A stretch of DNA of 64,000 bases from Branchinecta lynchi. Taxonomy: Eukaryota > Arthropoda > Branchiopoda > Anostraca > Branchinectidae. Of the stretch, positions 45,701-53,835 are shown piece by piece. Under the pieces are notes generated by a model. The model saw only the letters and a program-made list of their open reading frames with translations, searched no databases and was not told the origin of the DNA. The first letter of the stretch is position 1. Each line of letters starts with the position of its first letter. The stretch spans positions 6,134,046-6,198,045 of the forward strand of contig JAKZAP010000016.1 of the NCBI GenBank assembly GCA_023053575.1, given 5' to 3'. Position numbers and translations under genes: made by a program.

Positions 45701-48700
45701 TTTGTAGTGATCCCGCCAGTTCCGTGCTTCCTGATGTGCTGGGACGATGGAAATTTACAGGTATGTCTGGGACCCGACCAAATTAAATAGGAAATCGTCA
45801 ATTTCCCGATTCGACCATCTGGGGGGGGGGGGGAGTGGAGGGAGGGTGAAGCCAAAATTTGAGGTATTTTTAGCTTGCTAACGGGTGATCGGATCTTGAT
45901 GAAAATTGATATTTAGGATGACCTCGTGTCTCAGACATCTCACTTTAAATCCGGGCCGGATCCGATGACACTGGGGGGAGTTGGAGGAGGGAACCGGAAA
46001 TTTTGAGAAACTCTTAAAGTGGAGGGATCGGGATGAAACTTGGTGGGAAAAAACAAGCACAGGTCCTAGACACGTCATTGACATAACCGGACCGGATCAG
46101 GGCACTGTGGGGGAGTTGGGGTGGGGGTCCGGATTTCTAGCGATCCCGCGAGTTCGGCATACTTCCTGATGTCCTAGGGCGATGAAACTTGGCTGGTATG
46201 TCAGGGATCCGAACAGATTGACTTGAGAACAGCCGTTTCCGCGACCCGACCATCGTGGGGGGAGTGGGTGGATGGGGAGTCCGGAATCTAGTGGCGTGCA
46301 TAACTTTTGAACGGGTGATCGGATTTGAATGAAACTTGTCTGGTGAGCTATCGCCTCGGACGTTCAGTGTCACGTCCGGGTCGGGTCCGATACCTGTGGG
46401 GATGGGGGGGGGGGGGGTGGAAAACTCAAGAAACTCTAAAAGCAGAGGGATTGGGACGAAACTTAATGGATGGAACAAGCATTAGGCCTAGATGAAATTG
46501 ACGGAGCCAGATGGTTTCGGGGCTCTGTGGGGGGAGTTGGAGGGGGTTTCCTGGAATTCCGGTAGTCGTGAGTTAGAATAGTTCCAGATGTAAAACGACA
46601 ACGAAACTTTGCAGGCATATTAGCTACCCGAATTATCTTGACTTAAGAACCTGACACAACATACCCCCGGAAACTTCCGTTCCTAGATCCGAGCATTTTT
46701 GGGGGAGCAAGAGAAGAGAAATATGGAAATTGACTTCTATAAATTGCGAACGAGTGGTCTGATTCGAGTGAAACTTCGTGGGTGATACGAATCGATGGCC
46801 TCGACATGTAAAACATGCGTTCGAACCATATGCGACCACGATTAGGGGAATTGGGGGTGGTGGGACTTTTGACATGCACAAAAACCAAACGGATGGACCG
46901 AATGAGATGCAATTCGACAGTGCCGAGTTTATGCGGCCTAGATTTGTTATTTGGCGTCCGGGCCGGATTCGGCCAAGGTAGGGGGGGGTACTGGAAACTT
47001 GCAGATAGGCTATGCTCCAATTTCAGTCAAACTTGATGGACAGGAACAGGGAATTAAGAGATTGGGCCCGAACCGGCTCCGACAACGTTGGTGGGAGGGG
47101 GGGGGGGGGGGCGGGGGGGGGGGGGGGGGTACCGGAACTTTCCAAAAATGCTCAGATTCGAGTGAAACTTGATAGATGGTATAAACGAAGATGGTTTAGG
47201 TGGTCGATTTTTTTTATTCCAAACCAGATTCGGCCACGGTAGGTGGAGATAGAGTGAGTACCGGAAATCGTGTAGCACGTCTAGGTATCAAACAAATGGA
47301 TTTATTGGGATGAAAGTTTGAACAGTAATGTGCATTTGCTACAGACAATCGAGACGATGCCGGAACTGCTCGGAAATGAGTGAAACTAAATATCCTATTT
47401 CTATTTCCGAACCGCATTTTTGGATGGCGGGTGTATTTTGTGACGTTCTCATCTACTTTCTTGTACAGCCTACTCGTACAAGTGCCATATGAGCTCGTAG
47501 CTCTTGTTTTTTATGCGCAAGAAAGGAAATCCTGCAAACATTTGTCGGTCAAAACAATGAATAAATCAAATTCTGCATGCTTTTATTGTGCCTTGATAAT
47601 CCAGAAGAAATATTTTTTTTAGGTTTTTGTCGGTCAACTCGTCAGCACATCAGGTTCTTTTATACACAAGAAAGAGAATCCTGCAAACGTTTGTCGGGCA
47701 AAACAATGAAGAAATCAAATTCTGCATGCTTTTAACGTGCCTCGGCAATCCAGAAGAAATAAGTTTGTATGCTTTTGTTGGGCATCGGTCGACTCATCGG
47801 CACATCGGGTTCTACTTGTACGTAAGGAATTAAATTCTGCAAACTTTTTCGGGCGCATCCGGGAAGTTCAAGTCTTATCGGTCCAAGGCGTTAATTTTAC
47901 ACGTAAGAAATCAAGTTCTGTACAGTCTAGTCGATCAAAACATCAATCAAATCAAATGCTCGATGGTTTTGTCAGGCGTCGGTATTTTCGTCGGCACATC
48001 AGGTTCTTTTTCCACATAAAAAATCAAATTCTGTAAATGTTTATCGGGTGAATGCCGAAAGACCACAAGACAACTTAATCACACATTGTCAATGGCTGCA
48101 TCTTTGACACAACACAACTCTTCATTCATGCACAAAAATGATTATATACAGATAATACCTTTCTGTATGAGCCATCTTCCCTCAGGACTATTCAGCATGC
48201 CACCAGGTACCTAAGCTAGGACAAAAGATCCAGGATACTCTTCCATTGCAGAGAAATAATATTCCCTAGTTCAGCACAATAGCTGCGACAAATTTTTTCT
48301 ATCTGGATAGTAGGGTATTTTATCCCCGTGGGTATTTCTCGAACTATCTGGCGCTCGGATCAAAAATCTCCTAATGACTGGCCCCCTGTAAGGAAACATT
48401 ACAGGAAATTTAGGGGTCCCTGGTATTCTTTGATTCATTAGATTCAAGTGCATTGTTGATGGGATTTTTAACTCTAATCAGTTTGAATACTCAGAATTTC
48501 TTAGAGTTATTTCGAGGAGAAAGCCTTTTCTCTTGCTTTTTATTATTATTATTGATTTTGTAAACACAGTCGATAACTAGAATTAGTTTACGTACATGTT
48601 CTTGCAAGGCGTTCCTTGAATTGCAGAGCAAAATAGCACTAAGGAGTAGGGCCAAGATCTATGATTTCCATGCTTCGCAAACGGGCCATACTCGGAGCGC

Positions 48701-50869
48701 CGCCCATTACGCTTGCGGCATTTAAAGCGAGACGAACTTTCGGTCTTAGAAATTTCTAGTAAAGCTAAGATGCGGTCAGTACTCATCGTGGAAACAAGGA
48801 AGGTTGTATCATTTTTTTGCTGTGTTCAGGATATTAAGTTACTGAAGCCAGGTGCACAACTGTTGAGTTTAAGTAGGGACATACTCTATCGCTATTGGTG
48901 CTAGTGGCGCTGCTATTCGAGTGTGTCACTATTTTCAGGTCTTGGCGCTACGGCGCTATTATGCTCTGCTTGAACGGAAGCAAACTTGCCTGTGACAGTG
49001 TTTGCTCGGAACCTGTTCCGTAGCTGGCTTGCACGGTAACAGAAAGACAATTGACCCATTTTCTTGTTTATTTTCTTGTGTGCTTATGGCTTCAAGGAAT
49101 GCTGACGGGCAGACCGTAAGAACGAAACTAAAAAAGAAGATGTCTTCAAATTATACTACCGAGTGGACAATTTTTACGTTGCACCAATACCATTGTGTAT
49201 TCAAGATATCTGTACGATCCCCATGAAAGAGACCAAACCCAAGTTCATATTTGTTTATTTATTTCCCTCAGAACTGAGGAGGGTAAAACAATGTATAAAA
49301 CAGAACTATGCCTAAACCATCTGGTCCATTCAGTGACACATAATAAAAATTGTAATTATTATTATTTTATTTACGCACTTTATTGTTCACTTGTTAAAAA
49401 AATGGGTACAAGTTGTGGGTTTGGAGGGCTACCCAAGCTTTTTAATAAAAGTTGGTCATCTTTTTCTTCAAAATTAAAAGTGGATCTTTTACATTAGAAT
49501 TAGAAATGTTTGTTCTAAACGGGTTAGTCAGCTAATAGTTTTATCCAGCAATATTCCGACTCTTTCAGTTAAACTTTAACGAGTCTATTTCTTTTTTTCA
49601 ACACATATCGAAGTCAGAACACAAAAGTATTCTAGAGTTTTTGTAGACATGGTCACTACGGAAAATTTACGGTAAGACCTCGGAAATTCCGGTAAACTGA
49701 AAAGTTCCGGTAAAACTTCGAAAAATTCCGGTGATTCTGAAGCCACCCCCCCCCCTCCCCGCTCCCCCTATTAGGAAGTTGTCGGGACGTCCCTGTTTGC
49801 AATATAACACACTTCGGAGTTGTCGGGTCACTCATATCGTTTGGTCTGTAATACTTGAATAATCTACGGAATTTACAGCCTAAACAACCAATAGTCTACA
49901 CACATTCTCTAACCGCAACCATGAGACACTGCTGTAGTAAAGGATGATAGGATATTTCTTGCACAGCTCGAAGGCAATGGCAACACAACATAACCATCAA
50001 TTGATATTTTACAGAGACCTTTCTCTATGCTTTATTGCCAGCTTGAGGAATCTTGCTGAACTCTTAATAACCGCAAGACATTCATTCCTCATCATTCTCA
50101 CCATCTATTCCTTTTCGTAGACGCTATATCGAAACATGTCATGCTTCAACTCATCCAACTCACTTACTACATGTATACATCAAATGAACCACTTCTTTGT
50201 TAATGTCTCCACACATACTCCTCAGGGGAATCGAAGGGAAGGGCGAGAATACAGGGAGTCACTCCACGCGGACTCCGCGTATAGAAACAGCGAGAACACC
50301 GGGAATGCTTCCAAAATGGATTTTGTTTGAAAATAAAAATATGCAGTTGAAGAAATTAGTCTAGATCCACTTTATTTTTGGTTTTTGTCTATTCTGATTG
50401 TTTTTAATTATTTTTACGTTGCAATAACACCAGTAAAATTGATTCCTTGCCTAATCTGAAAGGGAGTCCTTTTTTATGATGGTGGTGATAATCGGAGCAT
50501 TCCCCGTCTGTGGAGACTCGCCAGAATACGTGGAGTGAGTCCCCGGGACAAACAAAAACGCTAGAATTCCTCAATTGGAGTCCTCGGGGAACGGCGATAA
50601 TACGCCTATAAGGCAGAAGTCATGCAGTTGCTGCTGTAAGGTTATTTGGACTTTCTCTTGATTGACTTTTTCCTATCTAGGTAAAAAACTTCGGCAGGAG
50701 TGGGCGGACCAAGTACACCCATCTGGTGGACCAAGATACAACTAATGGTGACTCGCCTTGGGTATCAGAGACTTCCATGAACCTCAAATTCTACAACCAG
50801 AGTGCAGGCGGAATGAAAAGCAATTTTGAAAAACCTTCTGCCAAGAAGCGAAGACCAAATCCACAGTAA
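24716..50869 (+). CDS. MFAP1: MFAP1, spliceosomal B-complex protein (seven exons)
   Basis: The exons are 24716-24794, 30373-30686, 34398-34502, 36408-36644, 40515-40681, 44164-44413 and 50681-50869: 1341 nt, 446 residues plus stop, close to the 439 of human MFAP1. All introns are GT-AG and every junction keeps frame. Conserved MFAP1 blocks appear in order: [13 protein letters not shown] (14-27), [15 protein letters not shown] (33-47), [12 protein letters not shown] (about 186), [16 protein letters not shown] (about 202-217), [15 protein letters not shown] (about 281-295), [18 protein letters not shown] (333-350) and [18 protein letters not shown] (388-405). The start matches the length of the vertebrate N-terminus. 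Despite its name, MFAP1 is a nuclear pre-mRNA splicing factor that joins the B complex and binds PRP38-type partners. The chain is highly charged, with long acidic and Lys/Glu coiled-coil-like stretches. Identification is from conserved blocks. Confidence 0.95.
25851..26161 (-). mobile_element. TTAA-flanked MITE, family 1 (copy D)
   Basis: The flanks are TTAG (25847-25850, one change) and TTAA (26162-26165), with ends AGGACC and GGTCCT. In reverse it matches 39418-39775 (GGAAGTAGGTTGCATTAG). Confidence 0.75.
26738..28924 (-). mobile_element. F2 element (copy a)
   Basis: In + coordinates it opens with the 3' hairpin TTATGGCACTTGCCTTCCGG, then CATGTGCCATA, followed by a TCTGTCGGTCCGGTGATCGC block. 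It ends CTTGCAAGTGCCATATGAGC and TTACAGTTCTTGTT at 28924, the reverse of the F2 5' end. The core has units of about 400-435 bp, marked by GATGAAACTTGGCAG at about 26848, 27248 and 27674, with G runs between. It is non-coding. Confidence 0.8.
28930..29293 (-). repeat. Nested fragments: F1 5' end inside a second F2 5' end
   Basis: A C-run block (about 28937-28960) and an F1 5' part (about 28975-29130, ending CCATCGAAACCTTTAGTCTT then GTT) precede an F2 5' part that ends GCAAGTGCCATGCCATATGA then GCTTTTCATTCTTGTT at 29293. Confidence 0.55.
29961..30346 (-). mobile_element. 386-bp deletion derivative of the 44556-48422 element
   Basis: It begins CAGGGACTCATAAATTTCCT and ends AGGAAATTTATGGGTCCCTG, inverted ends of about 50 bp that continue with GTAATGACTCGCC.TTCAGGG. 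The flanks CTATCTC (29954-29960) and CTATCAC (30347-30353) are a 7-bp duplication with one mismatch. Its interior matches both ends of 44556-48422 in reverse orientation. It ends 26 bp before MFAP1 exon 2. Confidence 0.85.
30373..30686 (+). CDS. MFAP1: MFAP1 exon 2
   Basis: Acceptor CTCTTAATTTCAG, donor GTAAGC. It completes Gly27 and encodes [20 protein letters not shown], an acidic serine-rich stretch ([14 protein letters not shown]), [15 protein letters not shown] and [12 protein letters not shown]. Confidence 0.95.
30783..31670. mobile_element. Possible MITE with AAG.CCGC.TTCACA ends
   Basis: The left end AAGGCCGCTTTCACAGGAGT is loosely inverted against the right end CAGTGTGAACGCGGCTT. 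Inside, TTGCGTTGCGT words are repeated. The right end abuts the TTAA of the next MITE. No clean duplication is seen. Confidence 0.45.
31673..31976. mobile_element. TTAA-flanked MITE, family 1 (copy B)
   Basis: It is flanked by TTAA at 31669-31672 and 31977-31980, with ends AGGACACC and GGTTCCT. It is closely related to copy A at 18783. Confidence 0.8.
32827..34181 (+). mobile_element. F2 element (copy b)
   Basis: It starts AACAAGAGCTGGAAGCTCAT then ACGGCACTTGCAAGG. It ends GACCGACCGACCGACAGACC, then the perfect hairpin GGCACTTGG-TCGGAAG-CCAAGTGCC and ATAAAAA. The core repeats CCAAGTTTCATCGTCCTAGC and GGATCCAGTCCGGAC blocks. It is inserted in a retroelement tail. Open frames across it come from the repeat. 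Confidence 0.85.
34398..34502 (+). CDS. MFAP1: MFAP1 exon 3
   Basis: Acceptor CTCTTTCTAG, donor GTATGA; 35 codons in phase 0. It encodes [20 protein letters not shown] then [15 protein letters not shown], the acidic-then-basic segment corresponding to DDEEIERRRGMMRQRAQERK in vertebrates. An AG 16 bases upstream is less likely because it would shift the frame. Confidence 0.85.
34869..35178 (+). mobile_element. Miniature hAT-like element, CAGGGTTGCCACA family (copy 2)
   Basis: It begins CAAGGTTGCCACATC and ends CTTGTGGCAACCCTG. The flanks CCTAAAAC and TCCAAAAC share six of eight bases, a degraded duplication. It matches 2036-2343 along its length. Confidence 0.75.
35540..35840 (-). mobile_element. 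Miniature hAT-like element, CAGGGTTGCCACA family (copy 3)
   Basis: It begins GAGGGTTGCCACATGTCGCA and ends TTTGATGTGGCAATCCTG. It is the reverse orientation of copy 2. No good duplication remains. Confidence 0.7.
36085..36290 (-). repeat. Retroelement-like tail shared with 56425-56600
   Basis: AATCGACCAATCAAGTTTATT, TCTAAATAGCTTACAGCTAG and GGGATGAAACTACGTAA recur near 56430-56560. In reverse both end in a similar short peptide reading ([13 protein letters not shown] against HSFIPLFISGHIL), so both may be relics of one retroelement coding end. Confidence 0.5.
36408..36644 (+). CDS. MFAP1: MFAP1 exon 4
   Basis: Acceptor TTTTTATAG, donor GTAAGC; 79 codons. It holds the most conserved MFAP1 block, [20 protein letters not shown] then [10 protein letters not shown], followed by a Lys/Glu-rich helix ending [11 protein letters not shown]. 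Confidence 0.95.
37545..38360 (-). pseudogene. Reversed LINE reverse-transcriptase C-terminal relic
   Basis: On the minus strand the frame from 38248 reads [20 protein letters not shown], then [32 protein letters not shown] and RSRFFP. After a frame change it continues [18 protein letters not shown].+A.R.I, a short FN.+P..Q+ segment, Y.TR and an F-rich end are typical of non-LTR polymerase C-termini. The 3' end carries an A/T-rich tail with GAACTTGAACTTG repeats near 37550-37566. It is truncated and frameshifted. Confidence 0.7.
38487..39331 (-). mobile_element. F1 element (copy 3), both ends present
   Basis: It opens TTTTGGGATTCCAGAACG, then GTCCGTCGGTCGGTAAGAAC and GATATTTTGTTCAAACTTG. It closes TTTGGGATCTCATCGAAACC then TTTGGTCTTGTT at 39331. 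In between are tandem blocks of GGAGACATGCTGAATCCG and CCGGCCAAAACCGGAAAATT. It is non-coding. Confidence 0.8.
39418..39775 (+). mobile_element. TTAA-flanked MITE, family 1 (copy C)
   Basis: It is flanked by TTAA at 39414-39417 and 39776-39779, with ends AGGACCCC and GGTCCT. It matches copy D (25851-26161) in reverse. Confidence 0.8.
40215..40335 (+). repeat. R4 repeat copy
   Basis: AAATAATGCGTAAAACGGAT, ACGTCAGCTACGATGAT and CGATATTTCGGCCCTTCTTG match 53630-53745 almost base for base. Confidence 0.6.
40515..40681 (+). CDS. MFAP1: MFAP1 exon 5
   Basis: Acceptor TTTTTCTTGGCAG, donor GTAAGT. It encodes [20 protein letters not shown], then [20 protein letters not shown] and RDREERE. It ends after two bases of Leu301. 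The [19 protein letters not shown] block is near-identical to vertebrate MFAP1. Confidence 0.95.
41478..41866. mobile_element. TTAA-flanked MITE, family 2 (copy 2)
   Basis: TTAA at 41474-41477 precedes AGTTTAACCGAAAAGGGC. The right end TGCTTTTCAGTTAAACT is followed by TCAA, one base from TTAA. The interior (GTTACCCATCACTTATTCAC) matches 13756-14407 in reverse. Confidence 0.7.
41993..42438. mobile_element. Degraded TTAA MITE, family 1 (copy E)
   Basis: The right end GGTGGGACCT is followed by TTAA at 42439-42442. The interior (TACTGTAAAACTAAGCCATG, GGAAGTAGGTTGCATTGGTA) follows copies C and D. The left end is eroded, and it carries an R4-like insert near 42330-42410. Confidence 0.55.
42633..42920. 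mobile_element. MITE with TGAGCGTGTTCCA ends
   Basis: TGAGCGTGTTCCA at the left and TGGAACACGCTCA at the right are perfect 13-bp inverted repeats about 290 bp apart. Internally AGTAACTACGCATCTTAG recurs as GCGTAGTAACTACGG. No duplication is evident. Confidence 0.65.
42993..43430. mobile_element. Tc1/mariner-like MITE
   Basis: The left end CAGTAGAGGTATGCTTAT and right end ATAAGCATACCTCTACTTTA then CTG are inverted, with a short insertion in the right end. TA dinucleotides flank both sides (42991-42992 and 43431-43432), the Tc1/mariner target. The 438-bp interior has no transposase. Confidence 0.7.
44164..44413 (+). CDS. MFAP1: MFAP1 exon 6
   Basis: Acceptor TTATTTTTCAG, donor GTAAGC. It completes Leu301 and encodes [20 protein letters not shown], then [20 protein letters not shown] and [16 protein letters not shown], near-identical to vertebrate MFAP1. 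Confidence 0.95.
44740..48030 (+). repeat. Tandem array of about 145-bp units, split by F2
   Basis: The units read TCGGGTTCTTTTTATACGCA, AGAAAGGAAATCCTGCAAAC, ATTTGTCGGGCAAAACAATG and CTGCATGCTTTTGTCGTGCC. About three to four units precede 45186 and three to four follow 47508. Later units are more diverged. Confidence 0.8.
45186..47508 (-). mobile_element. F2 element (copy c)
   Basis: It opens TTTTTATGGCACTTGAGCTT, ACTCAAGTGCCATA, a perfect 3' hairpin, then TCCGTCAGTCGGTCTGTCGG. It closes CAAGTGCCATATGAGCTCGT, AGCTCTTGTT. Core units are about 420-445 bp (GATGAAACTTGG-type blocks at about 45300, 45745, 46180 and 46600) with several G runs. It lies in a T-run of the host 145-bp array. Confidence 0.85.
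50681..50869 (+). CDS. MFAP1: MFAP1 exon 7 (last)
   Basis: It follows TTTCCTATCTAG. It encodes [20 protein letters not shown] then [10 protein letters not shown], and ends [15 protein letters not shown] and TAA. The order and spacing match the vertebrate C-terminus, which ends FERPSAKKRK. Confidence 0.95.
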   Translation, partial: VKNFGRSGRTKYTHLVDQDTTNGDSPWVSETSMNLKFYNQSAGGMKSNFEKPSAKKRRPNPQ

Positions 50870-51480
50870 TGCGGAATGCACAATTTATGTGGAAGCGAAC
50901 TATAGTGAGAACATTGAGAGAGGGAGTAGAAACTCTGTAGAGAGCTGCGGAAGAGTTGAAACTAATCCGTAGTGTTGCGGAAACTGCGGATGGGGAGCGG
51001 TTTGTGCGGAGACGTTCAATACAAAAGAGAGTGCTAACGGAAAGTGGAGAATGTGGAAAACCATGCCCTCAGTAGAAAGCAGTGAGCTGCGGAAGAGTTG
51101 AATCTAATCCGTAGTGTTGCGGATCGGGAGCGGTTTGTGTGGAAACGTTCGATACAAAAGAGAGTGCTAACGGAAAGTGGAAAACCATGCCCTCAGTAGA
51201 AAGCAGTGAGCTGCGGAAGAGTTGAAGCTTATCCGTAGTGTTGCGGAAAACTGCTGATCGGGAGCGCTTTGTGCGGAAACGCTCGATACAAAAGAGAGTG
51301 CTGAAAACCATGCCCTCAATAGAAAGCAGCGTAAAACAGTTTTGCTGAACGGGTGAAAGCAAGAACGTGTGGATAGAGATTGGAAAGCGCGGAAGTCGAT
51401 TGTTGAAAAGTGATAGTTTAGTAGGTGATCGCCCATCGAACGACAAACTTCGGCACGCGAAATAGATAACTTGATCACAA
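50870..51480 (+). repeat. Tandem repeat in or after the MFAP1 3' UTR
   Basis: A block starting GAGCTGCGGAAGAGTTGAA occurs at 50942, 51084 and 51208 (periods 142 and 124). It continues through TCCGTAGTGTTGCGG, GGGAGCGGTTTGTG and GATACAAAAGAGAGTGCT. Block ends include CCATGCCCTCAGTAGAAAGC. No canonical AATAAA is seen just after the stop, so the transcript may run through it. A long minus-strand frame (51069-51707) is a by-product of the repeat. Confidence 0.75.
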
Positions 51481-51629
51481 ATACACTGGAATGCTGTCAC
51501 GGTGCAGGAAGAAAAATACTGCTGAATCCACAGTAGCCCGTAAAGCGGAAGGAATGGCCCCCACCCCAGCCCGACTCTGGAGGCTATTTGCAAAACTAGA
51601 TTGAATTTAGTATAGACTATAGCTACATT

Positions 51630-51841
51630 TTTGCAGATACCATAGTATCTGATATCACGGTCTAAAGTCGTTTTTGCAGTTATCGTTGTATCTGATACCA
51701 CAGTCAAAAGGCATTGTTGCAGTTATCGTGGCGTCTGATATTCAGATACCACGGCCGACTGTGGTAACTAATCTTGGTAGTTGACACTTTCATAAATTTT
51801 TGTCAAATTGGTGGGAAAGAAATTTGACACTTAGTGATTTG

Positions 51842-51873
<32 letters not shown>

Positions 51874-52030
51874 GTGTATTTAAAAGCCAGTGGCCATATA
51901 CACAAATACACGATATCAGTGTTCTCTTGGGATGACTTCGAAAAGCGCTATTCCGGCAATTGTAACTGCAAAAACGACTAATTGCAAATCCAGTTACCGT
52001 GGTAACAGATACCATGGTATCTGCAAAAAA
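51630..52030. repeat. Palindromic CCATGGTATCTG repeats around a TA microsatellite
   Basis: GATACCATAGTATCTGATAT, TCTGATACCACAGTC and TGGTAACAGATACCATGGTA alternate in both orientations, with a (TA)n run at about 51847-51872. The words match 14560-14785. Confidence 0.6.
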
Positions 52031-52920
52031 GCAACTTATTTCGGTTTTAGTGAAGCTGGCTCTGCCGAAATAGCTTTGGGAGTCGCGCAGCTCGTAGAAA
52101 ACAATACCTGTTGAGAATACCTCCGAAAGAATACCTATGAGGGGATAATGACACGTGATCCTTCTTGGACACCCGGAAATGACTGGTGATTTCTTTAACC
52201 AGTCTCACTCTCCAGACCAGAAGATATCGACGCATATAGACCTGTAAAAGTTACGTTGGATTTTAGTATTCGAACACTTGGTTGAGTTTCTCAGGTAAGT
52301 CTAGGCCCGATGCTTACCTGGCTTGTGAAAAAATCCACACAGCGGCCAACCCGCCAATGCTGGTGTTCGTTTTAAAATGTTTTGGTTTACCTTTTCGAAG
52401 AAATATCACAGAAGAATTGAGCTTACGGATGTCACCTAGGAAGAGCTAGGGTCTATTACGGCGTTTTACTACTACACAATCTAAAAAAAATAATACCTAC
52501 CAAATATAAACTCAAGTCCGTACTAATAAGGACGTGCGTTCCAGACGAGACGCATTTTCAAGCGCAATCAGCAGCTATTTCATTTTCTTGTGAAAACCCT
52601 GCGAGACTGTGGAGACTATCAAACTTTCGGTCGGTAGTGTAGCTAAGGGAAAAATCAGCTGCTGTTTCTCTCTCGTCTGAACAGGCTCTGTACTGAAAAG
52701 TATGGTGGAAGAGCCAAAAGAATATCTTATACGGGAATATATCGCTGGATAACAACAGTATTACATACCTTTTCGAACTGTTGGCACATACAAAAATCAA
52801 TAAATGGATCAAATCGTCCTGCGAAATTTTGAAAAACACGAAAGGTCATCTGAACGCACAGCGTCTAGTGCTCTGATAGTCATGTTGATCCAGTGTGTTT
52901 TTGCTTCCGGATGGCATGTT
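52031..52920. other. Intergenic stretch, nothing recognised
   Basis: There are short open frames on both strands without family features. Confidence 0.35.
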
Positions 52921-52929
52921 GATAGCATG

Positions 52930-53640
52930 TGATATGATATGATATTTATTTGTCTTAAAAGCCCAAAGGCCATAACAAACACACATAAATAACAACATGT
53001 AAATACAAAAGTAAACGGTCACACTACTACACTAAACCCCACTCAAACACTTTTCCCTGTGCAGACTAGCCACTCTGAGGAACCTCCCCAGGTTTCTTAT
53101 ACTAAGAAAATCCCTACTCCGCATAATATTTAACAACCAATTCCTCCAATGAATCCCACCCTTAAAAATGTCCTCCCTCAAATCCTCAATTTCATTACAT
53201 CCACATATAAAAATTAATTAGATCCTTATCTCCCTCACTGCACATTGGACAAAAGTAAGGACCAGATTTCTCCCGAACACTTCCCAAATACTTTCGTCTT
53301 CCACCAAGTGGCAATCCATCTGTCCTCATATTTAAAATTAGTTTCATTTCCTTTTTTTTAGACCCGCTTTAAAATAAATTTATTCACCCCAAATCTCTTT
53401 AGCCTCTGCATACAAACTCAAGGATCTACTATCTCTTATCCTAGCTAACCAAATCTGGATTTCTTGGTCAATTAACCTACTACTAACTTCTTTTGACACA
53501 AATCCTAACTCTCTCTCCGGCCCCCCCCCCCTCTATTCCACATTCCAGCAAGTACACCACGCGTTTTCTTGGGACAACTCACCATTTTTTTTTTACAAAC
53601 CTCTCAGAAAATCCAGCGTGGGAGGTATATTCACATAATG
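52930..53640 (-). pseudogene. Reversed LINE polymerase C-terminus
   Basis: The minus strand reads, in pieces with frame changes, RERELGFVSKEVSSRLIDQE then IQIWLARIRDSRSLSLYAEA, then EMKLILNMRTDGLPLGGRRK and a GPYFCPMCSEGDKDL segment, then CNEIEDLREDIFKGGIHWRN. A CP.C....D...... segment near the C-terminus is the zinc-knuckle-like motif of many LINE ORF2 proteins. A (TGATA)n-like tail near 52935 marks the 3' end. There are several frame breaks. Confidence 0.7.
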
Positions 53641-53835
53641 CATAAAACAGATGTGTCAGCTACGATGATTTAGCAGCGATATTTCGGCCCTTCTTGGCAA
53701 GGGTCCTCGTCAGGCTGGCAATCTTCAGCGTCAACGTCGGGGAAGGAAACCGACCTGCAATAAATAATCCATTGAATACGCATTTTTTATGCATTATTTG
53801 AATATCAAAGTCAGCTTGGGCTCAAGGAATATTTA
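53630..53835. repeat. R4 repeat copy
   Basis: CATAAAACAGATGTGTCAGC, TACGATGA and CGATATTTCGGCCCTTCTTG match 40215-40335. It ends AAAGTCAGCTTGGGCTCAAG then GAATATTT, as at about 220-252. Confidence 0.6.

Larger units (their letters stand above)
44556..48422 (+). mobile_element. 3.9-kb element, 50-bp inverted ends, 7-bp target duplication
   Basis: The left end CAGGGACCCATAAATTTCCT, GTAATGTTTCCTTACAGGGG is inverted at the right (CCCCTGTAAGGAAACATTAC, AGGAAATTTAGGGGTCCCTG). It is flanked by GTATTCT on both sides (44549-44555 and 48423-48429), a perfect 7-bp duplication. It contains an array of about 145-bp units (44740-45185 and 47509-48030), split by an F2 element. No transposase frame is visible. 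A 7-bp duplication is unusual; hAT normally gives 8 and Dada-type 6-7. Superfamily unassigned. Confidence 0.85.
44414..50680 (+). other. MFAP1 intron 6 (6.3 kb)
   Basis: It is dominated by the 44556-48422 element with an F2 copy inside it. Further on, 48600-49000 resembles 17500-17625 and 18590-18720 (CGGAGCGCCGCCCATTACGC), and about 50220-50610 has CGGGGAACGGCGATAATACG, similar to the window start. The stretch 49000-50200 shows nothing firm. The intron ends TTTTCCTATCTAG. Confidence 0.75.

Noticed and set aside
49740..49800. hAT right end (GGGACGTCCCTG after C runs)
   Set aside because: No left partner or duplication was found, so it was not called as an element.
51069..51707. A 212-codon minus-strand open frame downstream of MFAP1
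   Set aside because: It covers the tandem repeat, repeats the same peptide words (LLSTEGMVF), has no family resemblance and shows no exon signals.
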